From Carboxylicivirga mesophila (GTDB lineage Bacteria; Bacteroidota; Bacteroidia; Bacteroidales; Marinilabiliaceae), in NCBI RefSeq assembly GCF_018271975.1, contig NZ_JAGUCN010000002.1, forward strand, positions 124,001-188,000: a DNA stretch of 64,000 nt, given 5' to 3'. The translations under genes and the position numbers were made by a program. Below are positions 9,598 to 19,334 of this stretch, one piece after another (the first letter of the stretch is position 1; each line of letters opens with the position of its first letter). The notes under the pieces were generated by a model, which saw only the letters and a program-made list of their open reading frames with translations, ran no database searches and was not told the origin of the DNA.

Positions 9598-11031
9598 ATG
9601 ACACGATATATTATATCCATATTACTGATTTTAGGTCTTTGGGCCTGTACCGAAGACAAAGATGTTCTGGAACTCAATGCGGCTCCTTCGGTGGTCGATT
9701 ATCAGAACTATGCAGCCACGGTGAATCAGGGTGCCGAATGGTCATCGGGTTTACCCCTGGTAAGGGGCGAAGGTAAAATGACTTACAGCTTATTGAGCGT
9801 CAGTTACCTGGCCTTGGAAGCTGAAGAGGCGGTGGTAATTGAAGCGCACCCGTTTACGATGGATGGCAGCGGATTGATTGCCTTGCCAGTCGATAATTTA
9901 CTTGAACTGGGCACTTACACCATTGCTGTTGAAGTCAGCAATGACTATGGAACATTGCTTAATAACGAAGCCATTAAACTGGAAGTGGTGGAGGACCTGT
10001 TACCGGTTATCAGTATTCAAACGCCAACGGGCACCAACGAAATAGAACTGCTGGTGAATCCGGCAGGCGAGCCGGTGGATGAAGTGGGGAATGTGCTTGA
10101 AGGGTTATTGCCGGGCGTAAGCATCCTGTTTGCCAACATGGGCATTGAAGAGGTATTAATGACACCAGTCGACGTGTTTACATTCGGACGTGAATCAGAT
10201 TATGTGGAAGAGGGCGCTACAGATATTGGCGTGGTAAAAATGGTCGGGCCATTTGAAGTTGGTACCTACACCTTAACATTTACAGGCACCGTGAGTCAGC
10301 CTGAAGTGGCTCAACTGCTTGTGAATGTAAAAAAACTCAACCTGCCATACGACCAGGCTATTTTTGCCATGGATTTATCAGGTGAAGATACCGGTCCGCG
10401 AAATGATCAGCCCGAGACCTTGGTGGGTGGTCTGCAAATGCACCTAATCTATGGAGCGCTTAAGAGTGGTAGAGCATTTTGGAATGTACAGGCCGATAAA
10501 AATCATCCGCTCGATGAGTTTGATGCTACACCAATACTGCGCTGGTTGGCATTTAACGCAGATCTTGGCTATGATACCGAGACAGCTAACAAATCGCAAT
10601 CCATCGTTATTCTTAATGAGGTGGTTGATGTGCGCGATGTGCAGGAAGTAAGAGTTGATGCTTCATTCTTAGCCAATAAGGCAGCTGAGTTAACCTCTGG
10701 CTTGTTACGTTGCGATATTAGAGTGTGTACTGAAGAAGAATACCAGGCCATGCTGGCTATGGCCACTCAGGATGAGAAGAAAGCAGCCGTAAACAGCTGG
10801 CAACAGGTGGCTACCTCATTGGGTACTACCCCAACAGCCGGAACCGATGAAAATACAGGTTATGGCTATTTCGAAATGGCGGCAACTATCGATAAGGCCT
10901 CACTGCCGATAAGTGCCTCTAACCAATTGCGTTTCATGTTTCATATGGTGGCTGATAAGGATGGTCCGAATCCGGGTTATCTGGCGCCACAATCGTTTAA
11001 TATCGAAGGTACATTTCTAGACAGTGAGTAA
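9598..11031 (+). CDS. Outer-membrane lipoprotein, second candidate surface glycan-binding protein of PUL 1
   Basis: The start MTRYIISILLILGLWAC has a clear lipobox (Cys17). Ig/cadherin-like segments follow, with LGTYTIAVEVSNDYGTLLN near residue 105, and then a C-terminal beta-rich half. The half-conserved stretch LLRCDIRVCTEEEYQAM echoes RFALLVCDDEAYNEED in the lipoprotein at 3302. The gene is 16 bp after SusD, the usual place for SusE/F-like binding proteins. No catalytic signature is visible, so a glycan-binding role is inferred from position and architecture. The exact domain family was not recognised. Confidence 0.7.
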   Translation: MTRYIISILLILGLWACTEDKDVLELNAAPSVVDYQNYAATVNQGAEWSSGLPLVRGEGKMTYSLLSVSYLALEAEEAVVIEAHPFTMDGSGLIALPVDNLLELGTYTIAVEVSNDYGTLLNNEAIKLEVVEDLLPVISIQTPTGTNEIELLVNPAGEPVDEVGNVLEGLLPGVSILFANMGIEEVLMTPVDVFTFGRESDYVEEGATDIGVVKMVGPFEVGTYTLTFTGTVSQPEVAQLLVNVKKLNLPYDQAIFAMDLSGEDTGPRNDQPETLVGGLQMHLIYGALKSGRAFWNVQADKNHPLDEFDATPILRWLAFNADLGYDTETANKSQSIVILNEVVDVRDVQEVRVDASFLANKAAELTSGLLRCDIRVCTEEEYQAMLAMATQDEKKAAVNSWQQVATSLGTTPTAGTDENTGYGYFEMAATIDKASLPISASNQLRFMFHMVADKDGPNPGYLAPQSFNIEGTFLDSE

Positions 11032-11066
11032 ACTTAACGGCTGGTAACAGCAATTATTTACACGAT

Positions 11067-12599
11067 ATGATGAATCGAATTATTATAGTTTTAGTTTTTG
11101 TTCTGAGCCTGGGAGTAACCCGGGCTCAGGATAAGCCTCTCAATATATTGCTATTCACAGCTGATGATTTGGGTTACGAGGCCAGCGGCACCTTTGGGCG
11201 TAATATTCCTGACCTGACACCCAACCTGGATAAGTTTGCCGATGAGGGTGTGCGTTTTGATCAGGCACATACCAATTCGCCTATTTGTATGCCCAGCCGA
11301 AGCATCATGGCCACCGGTTTGTATGGCGTGTCAAGTGGTATGATGGGCTTTATGCACATGAAAAAGAAAGTGCCCACTACTATGCATACGTTTCAGGATA
11401 ACGGTTATCTCGCTGGTATCTTAGGCAAGGTAAATCACTCAACACCCGATATGCAGTTTAAATGGGATTATGTGCACGACTATGCCGAGTTGGGAGCCGG
11501 TCGTAGCCCATCGAAATATGCGGCATTCAGTACTGAGTTTTTTGAGCGTTGCAAAGCCGAGGGTAAGCCCTTCTATTTTATGGTGAATTCGCACGATCCG
11601 CACCGCCCGTTTTATGATCCGGAGAAACCCATGAAAAAAGGCGAGGAGCGGCCATCAAAACTTTATTCGCCAGATGAGGTGGAGGTGCCGGGTTATCTGC
11701 CGGATATACCACAGGTACGTTACGAACTGGCCTGCTATTATAACTCGATTCGTCGTTTGGATGATACCTTTAATGCGGTGATTGATGCACTTAAAGAGGC
11801 CGGTTTATACGACAATACCATGATTGTATTTCTTTCGGATAATGGGTCTGCCTTTCCGTTTGCAAAGGCCAATACCTATGTGGCCAGCACCAAAACACCG
11901 TTTTACATTCACCATCCCGGCATGAAAGCAGGGCATGTGGATGACGAGCACATGGTGGCTGAAGTGGATTTGTTCGCTACTTTTTTGGATGCGACAGGCA
12001 TCACGATTAAAGAGCAGACAGATGGAAAGTCTTTTATGCCTCTTGTCAAAGGTAAGAAGCAGAAAGACCGCAACTATCATTTTGGTGAGATTGATTATAA
12101 AATTGGCGGTAAGGCCACACCCATGCGCTCAGTTGATAACAAGCGATTCAGGTACATCTTCAACCCCTGGCACATGACGGGCTATCGCTATTCCAACTCC
12201 AACGAAGGCGAGATATTAAAAACCATCGAGAAGGATCCTGAATACGCCGAGTACCTCGAGTGGGCCAAAATGTACCGCTACCGCGTACCTGAGGAGCTAT
12301 ACGATGTGGTGAATGATCCTGATGGAACCAATAACCTGATTGATGATCCCAATTATCAGAAGGAGCTGGCTGAGCTGCAACAGGCATTACGCAACTGGAT
12401 GGTGGAAAAGAATGACCCGGCGCTTACTATGTTTGATAATCGTCAGGATAAGAAGTTGGTGAATGATTATATGCAGAATGAATTCCCGACAAAAAGAAGC
12501 CTGATGCCAGATGAGCAGTTGGAAGAAATCAAGCGAAAAGCAGAACTGAAGAAGAAAAACAAGGCTGCTAATAAGAAGGCGAAAAAGGCTAAACATTAA
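11067..12599 (+). CDS. S1-family sulfatase (CMPSR type, family C)
   Basis: The N-terminal signal peptide is cleaved near TRA-QD (about residue 20), so the enzyme is probably periplasmic or exported without a lipid. The metal Asp pair is in TADDLG (33-34) and the formylglycine motif CMPSR has Cys74. The stretch FMVNSHDPHRPFYDP and the metal site SDNGS support an S1 sulfatase resembling the S1_8/sulfamidase group. That subfamily call is tentative. It shares CMPSR, SHDPHRP and overall layout with the enzyme at 34591. It lacks extra C-terminal domains and instead ends in a Lys-rich tail of about 25 residues (KKKNKAANKKAKKAKH), which is unusual. Position inside PUL 1 ties it to a sulfated substrate. 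Confidence 0.9.
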   Translation: MMNRIIIVLVFVLSLGVTRAQDKPLNILLFTADDLGYEASGTFGRNIPDLTPNLDKFADEGVRFDQAHTNSPICMPSRSIMATGLYGVSSGMMGFMHMKKKVPTTMHTFQDNGYLAGILGKVNHSTPDMQFKWDYVHDYAELGAGRSPSKYAAFSTEFFERCKAEGKPFYFMVNSHDPHRPFYDPEKPMKKGEERPSKLYSPDEVEVPGYLPDIPQVRYELACYYNSIRRLDDTFNAVIDALKEAGLYDNTMIVFLSDNGSAFPFAKANTYVASTKTPFYIHHPGMKAGHVDDEHMVAEVDLFATFLDATGITIKEQTDGKSFMPLVKGKKQKDRNYHFGEIDYKIGGKATPMRSVDNKRFRYIFNPWHMTGYRYSNSNEGEILKTIEKDPEYAEYLEWAKMYRYRVPEELYDVVNDPDGTNNLIDDPNYQKELAELQQALRNWMVEKNDPALTMFDNRQDKKLVNDYMQNEFPTKRSLMPDEQLEEIKRKAELKKKNKAANKKAKKAKH

Positions 12600-12617
12600 T
12601 TTTTTAATCTGTACAAG

Positions 12618-14213
12618 ATGAAGTTATTAAAGATATTACTGGTCTTTACCTTAGCCCTTGTGGTTAATGTAAAGGCACAAAAAACCGACGACCAGTTACT
12701 GGAAGAATTATTCCACAATACTTATAAGTTTTACCAGGCCCTACGCCATACCAATGGTGCCTATTACGATATGGTGAAGATGGAAGGCACAACCGACAGG
12801 GGCTCGGTAGCCAATATCGGAATGGGGCTTATGTCGCTATGTGTAGGGCATGCCATGGGCTGGGAGCCAACTGCCGAAGAGAAGGTGATACAAACCCTGA
12901 AAGCGGTATCTGGACAAGTTCCGGGGTTTAATTTGCCTCGCACTGCTAAAGGCTGTTATATCCACTTTTATGATATTAATACCGGTGCAGCACGTGGCTC
13001 AAACTGGAGCCCCATTGATACGGATCTGATGTTGGGTGGTGCATTGTTTGCCCGTAACTACTTTAAGGATAACACCGAAATATATGAGCTGGCAACCAAC
13101 TTGTATAACACAACCGATCATTCTGTATTTGTGGGCGATGTGGATAAAGGACAAATTGCTCTCGGTATGTACGAGGACGGAACACCGAATGGCAACTGGA
13201 CAGTGCCCTTTAATGAATACATGATTGTGGCCTGGTTCGCTAAAAATCAGGCTAATGATGAGAATTCGCCAGCACATAAGCTGTGGATGAAGCACTATGA
13301 GAATCCATCCAACCTGAAACACGCTGTTTACAATGGTAAAGATGGTGATTTTGAAGTAGCCTCGCCATCTCTGGCCCGCTTCACTTCCATGTTTACATTC
13401 ATGTTCAACCATAATTTTGTGAATCACTTCTCTTCCAATAAAGCCTATATTGATGAAATGCGAATGGCCATGAAGGCTGATTCAGCATGGTGGGCCGACC
13501 GCAGTGATGCGGGCGATGTGGATTTGAAAGCGCTTGGTTGGCAGCCCTATGAATATGGCACAGGAGCCGGCGTTGGAGCACCCGATAGCAAGTACCAGGT
13601 GGATCGTATTTGCCTGCCCGAAAACATGGGTACATCAAAGGATCAGAATCAAAACCTGAATGTATCACCTCATATCCTGGCCGGATTTTCACCAGCAGCA
13701 CCCGACAGGGTGCGAGAAGACCTGCTGTCGATGCTGAAAGATACACGCAAGATTGGTCAGGTGGATGTACTGCCGGGCACTACTATTCTGTGGAAGTATA
13801 GCTACAGTGATTTGGATTGGAAGCCCAACAAGGTGGAAGGTGTTGATTACTCGTGCATGTTCTTTGGCCTGGCTGCATTGCCACAGTTTCTGGGAACCGA
13901 TTTCTTTAATAAGTACAACGATTTTTTCTCAGAAAAGCCAAGTGCCATTCGCGACCGTCAGATGGAGGATGAGGTGGTGTTAAGCCCGAATCCATCTAAA
14001 AATCAAGTAAGCTTAGATGGCATCCGTGCCGGACAAGGCTATGATTCCTTGAAGGTTTATAATATCAGCGGCGCATTGGTAAAAGAAGTAAATGTTTCAA
14101 CGACGCATTCATCGCGTGTTGATTTTTCGGTTGGGGATCTGGCCAATGGCAACTATTTGGTGTGTCTGAGTAGCGACAGGTCTTTTATCACAAAGAAGTT
14201 AGTTAAAAACTAA
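12618..14213 (+). CDS. Putative glycoside hydrolase, PF10091 glucoamylase-like / GH144-like, with T9SS tag
   Basis: A signal peptide (1-20, ending VKAQ) is followed by a helical region of the (alpha/alpha)6 type. The segment around residues 115-150 (IHFYDINTGAARGSNW, then IDTDLMLGGALFARNYF) matches my memory of the PF10091 glucoamylase-like family. There the core reads as a Phe-Asp-x-x-T-G segment followed by S-x-I-D-T-x-L-L-L-x-G. That family includes GH144 endo-beta-1,2-glucanases. Trp-rich and Asp-rich loops and ATNLYNTTDH follow. A T9SS type A domain begins near 452 (VVLSPNPSKNQ) and ends KKLVKN, so the enzyme acts outside the cell or on its surface. Activity on a beta-1,2-glucan is only one option. 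Confidence 0.65.
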   Translation: MKLLKILLVFTLALVVNVKAQKTDDQLLEELFHNTYKFYQALRHTNGAYYDMVKMEGTTDRGSVANIGMGLMSLCVGHAMGWEPTAEEKVIQTLKAVSGQVPGFNLPRTAKGCYIHFYDINTGAARGSNWSPIDTDLMLGGALFARNYFKDNTEIYELATNLYNTTDHSVFVGDVDKGQIALGMYEDGTPNGNWTVPFNEYMIVAWFAKNQANDENSPAHKLWMKHYENPSNLKHAVYNGKDGDFEVASPSLARFTSMFTFMFNHNFVNHFSSNKAYIDEMRMAMKADSAWWADRSDAGDVDLKALGWQPYEYGTGAGVGAPDSKYQVDRICLPENMGTSKDQNQNLNVSPHILAGFSPAAPDRVREDLLSMLKDTRKIGQVDVLPGTTILWKYSYSDLDWKPNKVEGVDYSCMFFGLAALPQFLGTDFFNKYNDFFSEKPSAIRDRQMEDEVVLSPNPSKNQVSLDGIRAGQGYDSLKVYNISGALVKEVNVSTTHSSRVDFSVGDLANGNYLVCLSSDRSFITKKLVKN

Positions 14214-14234
14214 TTCGCTTATTGGCTGGCAATA

Positions 14235-15425
14235 ATGAAAAGAATCTTCACCATATCACTGTTGCTGATAAGCCATCATCTGATGGTGACGGCACAGCAT
14301 CAACAAGCCGACGGGGTAGCCACTGAAAAAACGCAGGTAACGCGTCCTTCTGAAACTAGGAGGGTGCAACTGGCGAATTTTAATCAGCGCAGCAATCAGG
14401 CCTATCAGGTGCCGGTTGACAGAGGCGATGGCCTGGCGGTGGCGGCTGTTGATAATGTGATTGTTGAAACGGAAAAGTTGATGCAGCTTATTCGTGTTAT
14501 TGAAAAAGATAACCTGAATTGGTATAGCGATCCTGAGCGTATTAAGTCAAGCAAAAAGGGAAGTGTCGATAGCTTTTTACTTTTTAAAGATGGCAAACTG
14601 GTGGTGGAAGAGTACTTTGCTGATGCAGCATGGGATAAGCCTCATTTTCAGATGTCAATAACAAAGAGTGTAACAGCTTATGCCTTGGGAATAGCTATTG
14701 CTCAAGGTAAAGTGGACAGTGAGGAGGATAAGATTTTAAAGTATTTGCCTGAGTTAAATACTGGTGATTTGCCCGAGTTGGCCAAAGATATCTCATTGGC
14801 CGACGCCCTTTCCATGCAATCGGGGATACGTCTGAATGAAGATCATCCCAAAAGTAACGAACTGGCAGTAAACCAATGTATACCATCAATTCTATCTAAC
14901 TGTTCTTTGCTTGAGCCGGGTCAACACTATAAATACCAGGGCATCGATCCGGAGATTATTAATCACATCATTTATAATACAACCGGCAGCAAACTTGAGG
15001 ACTATGTTCACGCCCATCTTTTTATGCCTTTAGGGATTGATGATTATGCATTTGAAACAAACCCATGTGGTTTAACAAAAGCGGCGGCCGGTCTCAAGTT
15101 ATGTTCGCGCGATATGCTCAAATTGGGTGTTCTTACACTCAATCAAGGGCGTTGGATGCAGCAGCAGGTGGTGCCCAAAGACTGGATTACAAAAGCCACA
15201 ACAGCTAAGGTCAATAATGGTAAAAACCAATATGGCTATTTCTGGTGGCAGCATCAGGTCGATTACCAGGGGAAGTCATACGAAGTGATATCAGCTCGTG
15301 GGGCTTTAGGACAATTTATATTCGTTCTGCCCGAGCTCAAGGCTGTAGCCGTGTTTACAAGCTATGGAACCAGGCAGCCATTCAGCTATTTGCAGGAGTA
15401 CATTGTGCCCGCTATTACTAGGTGA
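14235..15425 (+). CDS. Serine hydrolase of the beta-lactamase/class C family (PF00144)
   Basis: A signal peptide (about 1-20, VTAQ) leads to a short linker and a penicillin-binding-like fold. The catalytic SxxK tetrad is SITK, with Ser141 and Lys144. It is followed by helix AYALGIAIAQGKVDSEED and the typical LSMQSGI. The late motif ISARGALGQFIFVLP stands where a KTG box would be, as in esterases of this family rather than true beta-lactamases. Within a sulfatase-rich locus a role as a de-esterifying enzyme (removing acyl groups) is plausible, but I see no proof. Antibiotic resistance is unlikely given the context. Confidence 0.8.
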   Translation: MKRIFTISLLLISHHLMVTAQHQQADGVATEKTQVTRPSETRRVQLANFNQRSNQAYQVPVDRGDGLAVAAVDNVIVETEKLMQLIRVIEKDNLNWYSDPERIKSSKKGSVDSFLLFKDGKLVVEEYFADAAWDKPHFQMSITKSVTAYALGIAIAQGKVDSEEDKILKYLPELNTGDLPELAKDISLADALSMQSGIRLNEDHPKSNELAVNQCIPSILSNCSLLEPGQHYKYQGIDPEIINHIIYNTTGSKLEDYVHAHLFMPLGIDDYAFETNPCGLTKAAAGLKLCSRDMLKLGVLTLNQGRWMQQQVVPKDWITKATTAKVNNGKNQYGYFWWQHQVDYQGKSYEVISARGALGQFIFVLPELKAVAVFTSYGTRQPFSYLQEYIVPAITR

Positions 15426-15504
15426 TATGGAGTAGGTTGATACACGATAACAAAGTGACTGGAAACGGAATAAGGAAAGAGAATTTTTAAAAAGAATTGA
15501 TAAG

Positions 15505-17748
15505 ATGAATACAGCAAGAAGCATCTTAATTGGATTGAGTTTATTGGTGTTGGTCGTCGGCTGCAATCAGTCAGGGCGCCAATACCATTCTAAAAATGAT
15601 AAAATATCACAGCGTGTTGATAGTCTGTTGAGCTTAATGACGATCGACGAAAAAATTGGTCAGACAGTTTTATTTACCAGTCGATGGGATGTAACAGGCC
15701 CGGTATTACGGGAAGGTGAAGAAGAGGCCATTAAGGAAGGCCGCTGTGGTAATATATTTAATGCCCATACAGTGGCCTACACACACAAGTTGCAGGAGAT
15801 GGCGGTCAATGAGACCCGTCTTGGCATCCCGCTTTTGTTTGGCTACGATGTCATTCACGGGCATCAAACACTCACGCCAATTTCTTTGGGCGAATCGGCC
15901 AGTTGGGATTTAGAACTCATTGAGCAAAGTGCCCGTATGGCAGCGCGTGAGGCGGCGGCATCGGGCTTGCACTGGACTTTTGCGCCTATGTGCGACATCG
16001 GTCGCGATCCGCGCTGGGGCCGTGTGTCTGAGGGCGCCGGCGAAGATCCTTATTTGGGTCAACGAATTGCAGAAGCAAAGGTGAAGGGCTTTCAGGGCGA
16101 TGATATCAGCAGCAATGAAACGGTGCTGGCTTGCGTGAAGCACATGGCAGCTTATGGAGCTGCTCAGGCCGGGCGCGACTACCACAGTGTGGATATGTCA
16201 GACAGGGTGCTTCGCGAAACCTATCTGCCTCCATACAAAGCAGCGGTTGACGCAGGTGCTCGCACGGTGATGACTTCATTTAATGATTTAGATGGTGTAC
16301 CGGCATCGGCCAATAAATATTTGCTAACCGATATTTTACGAGATGAATGGGGCTTTGATGGCATGGTGGTGACCGACTATACGGCCATCAACGAGCTGAT
16401 TCCTCATGGTGTGGCTGCGGATGAATACCACGCCGGCGTATTGGCCATGAAAGCCGGTGTTGATATGGACATGGAAGGTGGTGTGTACATGGAATACCTC
16501 AAGCAGGCCATCGAAAAAGGGGATGTGTCAGAAGCCGAATTAGATAATGCTGTTCGAAATGTACTGCGTCTGAAATTTGAATTGGGCATCATGGATGACC
16601 CGTATAAATACTGCAACGAGGAATTTGAGCAGGCTGAAGTACTGTCAGATAGAAACCGTCAGTTAGCTTATGAAATGGCCGCGGCATCGTGTGTTTTACT
16701 AAAGAATGAGCAGGCTGCTCTGCCTTTGAAGCCAAGCGATAAAATTGCCGTAATCGGACCGTTAGCCAACTCAAAAAGAGATTTGCTAGGTTCCTGGAAA
16801 GCTGCCGGCAAACCACAGGCCATTGAGTCAACCATATTGGATGCCATCATAGCCAATGGCGGCAAAGGCAATGTTAGTTTTACCAAAGGCTGTGATGTAA
16901 ACTCTGATAATCGCTCAGGTTTTGCCAAGGCTATCCAGCAAGCCAAAAATGCAGATAAAGTAGTGATGGTAATGGGGGAAAAATGGAGCATGTCTGGGGA
17001 GGCAGCTTGTCGCACCAACCTTGATTTTCCTGGTGTTCAGGCGGAGTTAATTGAACAGATTGCCGGACTGGGTAAACCTGTTGTTTTGGTTTATATGACC
17101 GGGCGCTCAATGACCATCGAGAAAGAAGTGAAGCTGGCAGATGCGGTGATGAACATCTGGTATCCGGGAACGGAAGGCGGTCGTGCAGTGGCTGATTTGC
17201 TTTACGGTAAGCAAGTGCCATCGGGTAAATTAACGATGACCATGCCACGTAATGTTGGGCAGATTCCTATCTATTATAATTATAAAAACACTGGTCGTCC
17301 GTTTAATCCTGAGAAGCCAAAAGATACCTATAAGTCGCGCTATCTGGATGTACCTAATACGCCACTGTTTCCATTTGGCTATGGTTTGAGCTACACCACT
17401 TTTAAGTATTCCAATTTAAAGCTGGATAAGTCCAGCATGCGTGCAGGTGATGATATCACCTTAAGTGTAGAGGTGAGCAATACCGGTGATTTTGATGGTG
17501 CCGAGGTGGTACAGTTATACATCCGCGATAAAGTGGCTTCGGTAACCCGCCCAATGAAAGAGTTGAAAGCTTTTGAGAAAGTGTTCATCAAGAAAGGCGA
17601 GACAAAAACAATAACATTCACCATTACGGAAGATATGCTGGCCTTTTACAGGCAGGATATGAGCTTTGGCACAGAGCCTGGTGACTTCACTGTTTATGTG
17701 GGAACCAATTCAGATACAGATAATCAAATCGATTTTACCCTGGAATAA
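15505..17748 (+). CDS. GH3 family beta-glycosidase lipoprotein
   Basis: This enzyme removes terminal beta-linked sugars from short oligosaccharides. Lipobox VVGC gives lipidated Cys20. The N-terminal barrel carries RLGIPLLFGYDVIHG, RDPRWGRVSEGAGEDP, CVKHMAAYGA and the nucleophile in GMVVTDYTAINE (Asp291). The second alpha/beta domain includes KIAVIGPLANSK. A GYGLSYTTFKYSN motif leads into a C-terminal fibronectin-III-like domain. The length of 747 residues is normal for BglX-type enzymes. Substrate (glucose, xylose or another) cannot be read from the sequence. It follows the serine hydrolase after a 79-bp gap, so read-through in one operon is possible. A paralogue is at 52976. Confidence 0.93.
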   Translation: MNTARSILIGLSLLVLVVGCNQSGRQYHSKNDKISQRVDSLLSLMTIDEKIGQTVLFTSRWDVTGPVLREGEEEAIKEGRCGNIFNAHTVAYTHKLQEMAVNETRLGIPLLFGYDVIHGHQTLTPISLGESASWDLELIEQSARMAAREAAASGLHWTFAPMCDIGRDPRWGRVSEGAGEDPYLGQRIAEAKVKGFQGDDISSNETVLACVKHMAAYGAAQAGRDYHSVDMSDRVLRETYLPPYKAAVDAGARTVMTSFNDLDGVPASANKYLLTDILRDEWGFDGMVVTDYTAINELIPHGVAADEYHAGVLAMKAGVDMDMEGGVYMEYLKQAIEKGDVSEAELDNAVRNVLRLKFELGIMDDPYKYCNEEFEQAEVLSDRNRQLAYEMAAASCVLLKNEQAALPLKPSDKIAVIGPLANSKRDLLGSWKAAGKPQAIESTILDAIIANGGKGNVSFTKGCDVNSDNRSGFAKAIQQAKNADKVVMVMGEKWSMSGEAACRTNLDFPGVQAELIEQIAGLGKPVVLVYMTGRSMTIEKEVKLADAVMNIWYPGTEGGRAVADLLYGKQVPSGKLTMTMPRNVGQIPIYYNYKNTGRPFNPEKPKDTYKSRYLDVPNTPLFPFGYGLSYTTFKYSNLKLDKSSMRAGDDITLSVEVSNTGDFDGAEVVQLYIRDKVASVTRPMKELKAFEKVFIKKGETKTITFTITEDMLAFYRQDMSFGTEPGDFTVYVGTNSDTDNQIDFTLE

Positions 17749-17772
17749 GTAACAGACCAAGAACCAGAAGAG

Positions 17773-19326
17773 ATGAAAATAAATATGCGAATAACCCAAA
17801 TTATACTGGCTGTTTTTGTGGCGGTTTCATTGTCGTGCTCGGCAACCAAACCCACCAAAAAACATCCGAATATCATTCTGATTACATCAGATGATCATGC
17901 CATACAAGCCATCAGCGCCTATGGACATGGTATTTCCAAAGTAGCACCAACACCTAATATCGACCGTATTGCCGAGAATGGGGCAATTTTTAATAAGGCC
18001 TATTGTACCAACTCATTGTGTGGCCCTAGCCGCGCCACCATTCTGACGGGTAAATTCAGTCATATCAACGGTTTTACCCGCAATCGCGATAAGTTTGATC
18101 AAAACCAGCCAACGCTGCCAAAGTACCTGCAGGCCGCTGGCTACGAAACGGCGATAGTTGGTAAGTGGCACCTGAAAGGCGTGCCAACCCAGGGCTTTGA
18201 TTACTGGGAGGTGCTCAATGACCAGGGCGAGTACTACAACCCTGATTTCATTACCGGGAAAGACACGGTTATGAACCACGGCTATGCTACCGACCTCATT
18301 ATGGATAAGTCATTGGATTGGCTACAGAAAGGACGTGATATGGACAAGCCCTTTATGCTGATGGTGCAGAACAAAGCGCCGCACCGCAACTGGTGGCCGG
18401 CCGAGCGTCATTACAATAGGTATGATTCGGTGAGTTTTCCGGTACCCGATACTTATTTTGACAACTATGACGGTCGTGTGGCTGCAGATAAGCAGAAGAT
18501 GAATATCTATCGTGATATGTACGAAGGTCACGATCTGAAAATGACTGTGGCTGCCGGTGTTGATAGTTTCCGCTACGACCCATGGCCTCACCTGTTTAAT
18601 CGCGCTACCGATGAACAGAAGGAGAGATTTTGGGAAGCTTATCGTCCGATTAACGAGGCTTTTCACAAGATGGATCTCAACGGCCAAGAACTGGCTCTTT
18701 GGAAGTATCAGCGTTACTTACAGGATTATATGGCGACAATTGCTGCTGTAGATGAAAATGTGGGGCGTCTATTAGATTATCTTAAGAAAAGCGGTCTGGA
18801 TGAAAACACCATCGTTATTTACACCTCCGATCAGGGTTTCTACCTGGGTGAGCATGGCTTTTTCGATAAGCGCTTTATGTATGAGGAGTCTTTCCGCACG
18901 CCACTCTTGATTCAATATCCCGGAGCTGTCAAGCCCGGCACACAAATCAATCAGATGGTTCAAAATCTGGATTTTGCACAAACCATTCTCGATTTCTGTG
19001 GATTGGAACAACCTGATGATATGCAGGGACTCTCATTCAAACCCTTACTGCTGAATAAGAAAGTGGATAAATGGCGTGATGCCTTGTATTATCATTTTTA
19101 TGAATTTCCCGGATTTCATTCAGTGAGCCGACATTATGGTGTGCGCACCGAACGCTATAAACTCATTCATTTCTACCATAAAATGGATGAATGGGAATTG
19201 TATGATCTGCAGCAAGATCCATCAGAAATGAATAATTTGTATGGGCAGCCAGGTTATGAGGAAATTACCCGTAACCTGAAAAAACGACTGAATGAGTTGC
19301 AGGAACAATACAAGGAAACGATTTAA
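17773..19326 (+). CDS. S1-family sulfatase lipoprotein (family A)
   Basis: A short signal (VSLSC, Cys22) indicates a lipoprotein. The metal Asp pair is in TSDDHA (40-41) and the formylglycine motif is CGPSR with Cys83. [17 protein letters not shown] completes the metal site in the canonical form, and MYEESFRTPLLIQYPG is typical. It is closely similar to the sulfatase at 28612 and less so to 682. This S1_11-like grouping is tentative, from the overall motif pattern. It is 25 bp after GH3 and 8 bp before the next sulfatase. An internal ATG at 17785 gives a shorter signal. The likely role is removal of sulfate from oligosaccharides at the outer membrane. Confidence 0.93.
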   Translation: MKINMRITQIILAVFVAVSLSCSATKPTKKHPNIILITSDDHAIQAISAYGHGISKVAPTPNIDRIAENGAIFNKAYCTNSLCGPSRATILTGKFSHINGFTRNRDKFDQNQPTLPKYLQAAGYETAIVGKWHLKGVPTQGFDYWEVLNDQGEYYNPDFITGKDTVMNHGYATDLIMDKSLDWLQKGRDMDKPFMLMVQNKAPHRNWWPAERHYNRYDSVSFPVPDTYFDNYDGRVAADKQKMNIYRDMYEGHDLKMTVAAGVDSFRYDPWPHLFNRATDEQKERFWEAYRPINEAFHKMDLNGQELALWKYQRYLQDYMATIAAVDENVGRLLDYLKKSGLDENTIVIYTSDQGFYLGEHGFFDKRFMYEESFRTPLLIQYPGAVKPGTQINQMVQNLDFAQTILDFCGLEQPDDMQGLSFKPLLLNKKVDKWRDALYYHFYEFPGFHSVSRHYGVRTERYKLIHFYHKMDEWELYDLQQDPSEMNNLYGQPGYEEITRNLKKRLNELQEQYKETI

Positions 19327-19334
19327 AAACGATA

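Noticed and set aside
14235-15425. Beta-lactamase (resistance) gene
   Set aside because: No typical KTG box, and its position inside a polysaccharide locus argues for an esterase.
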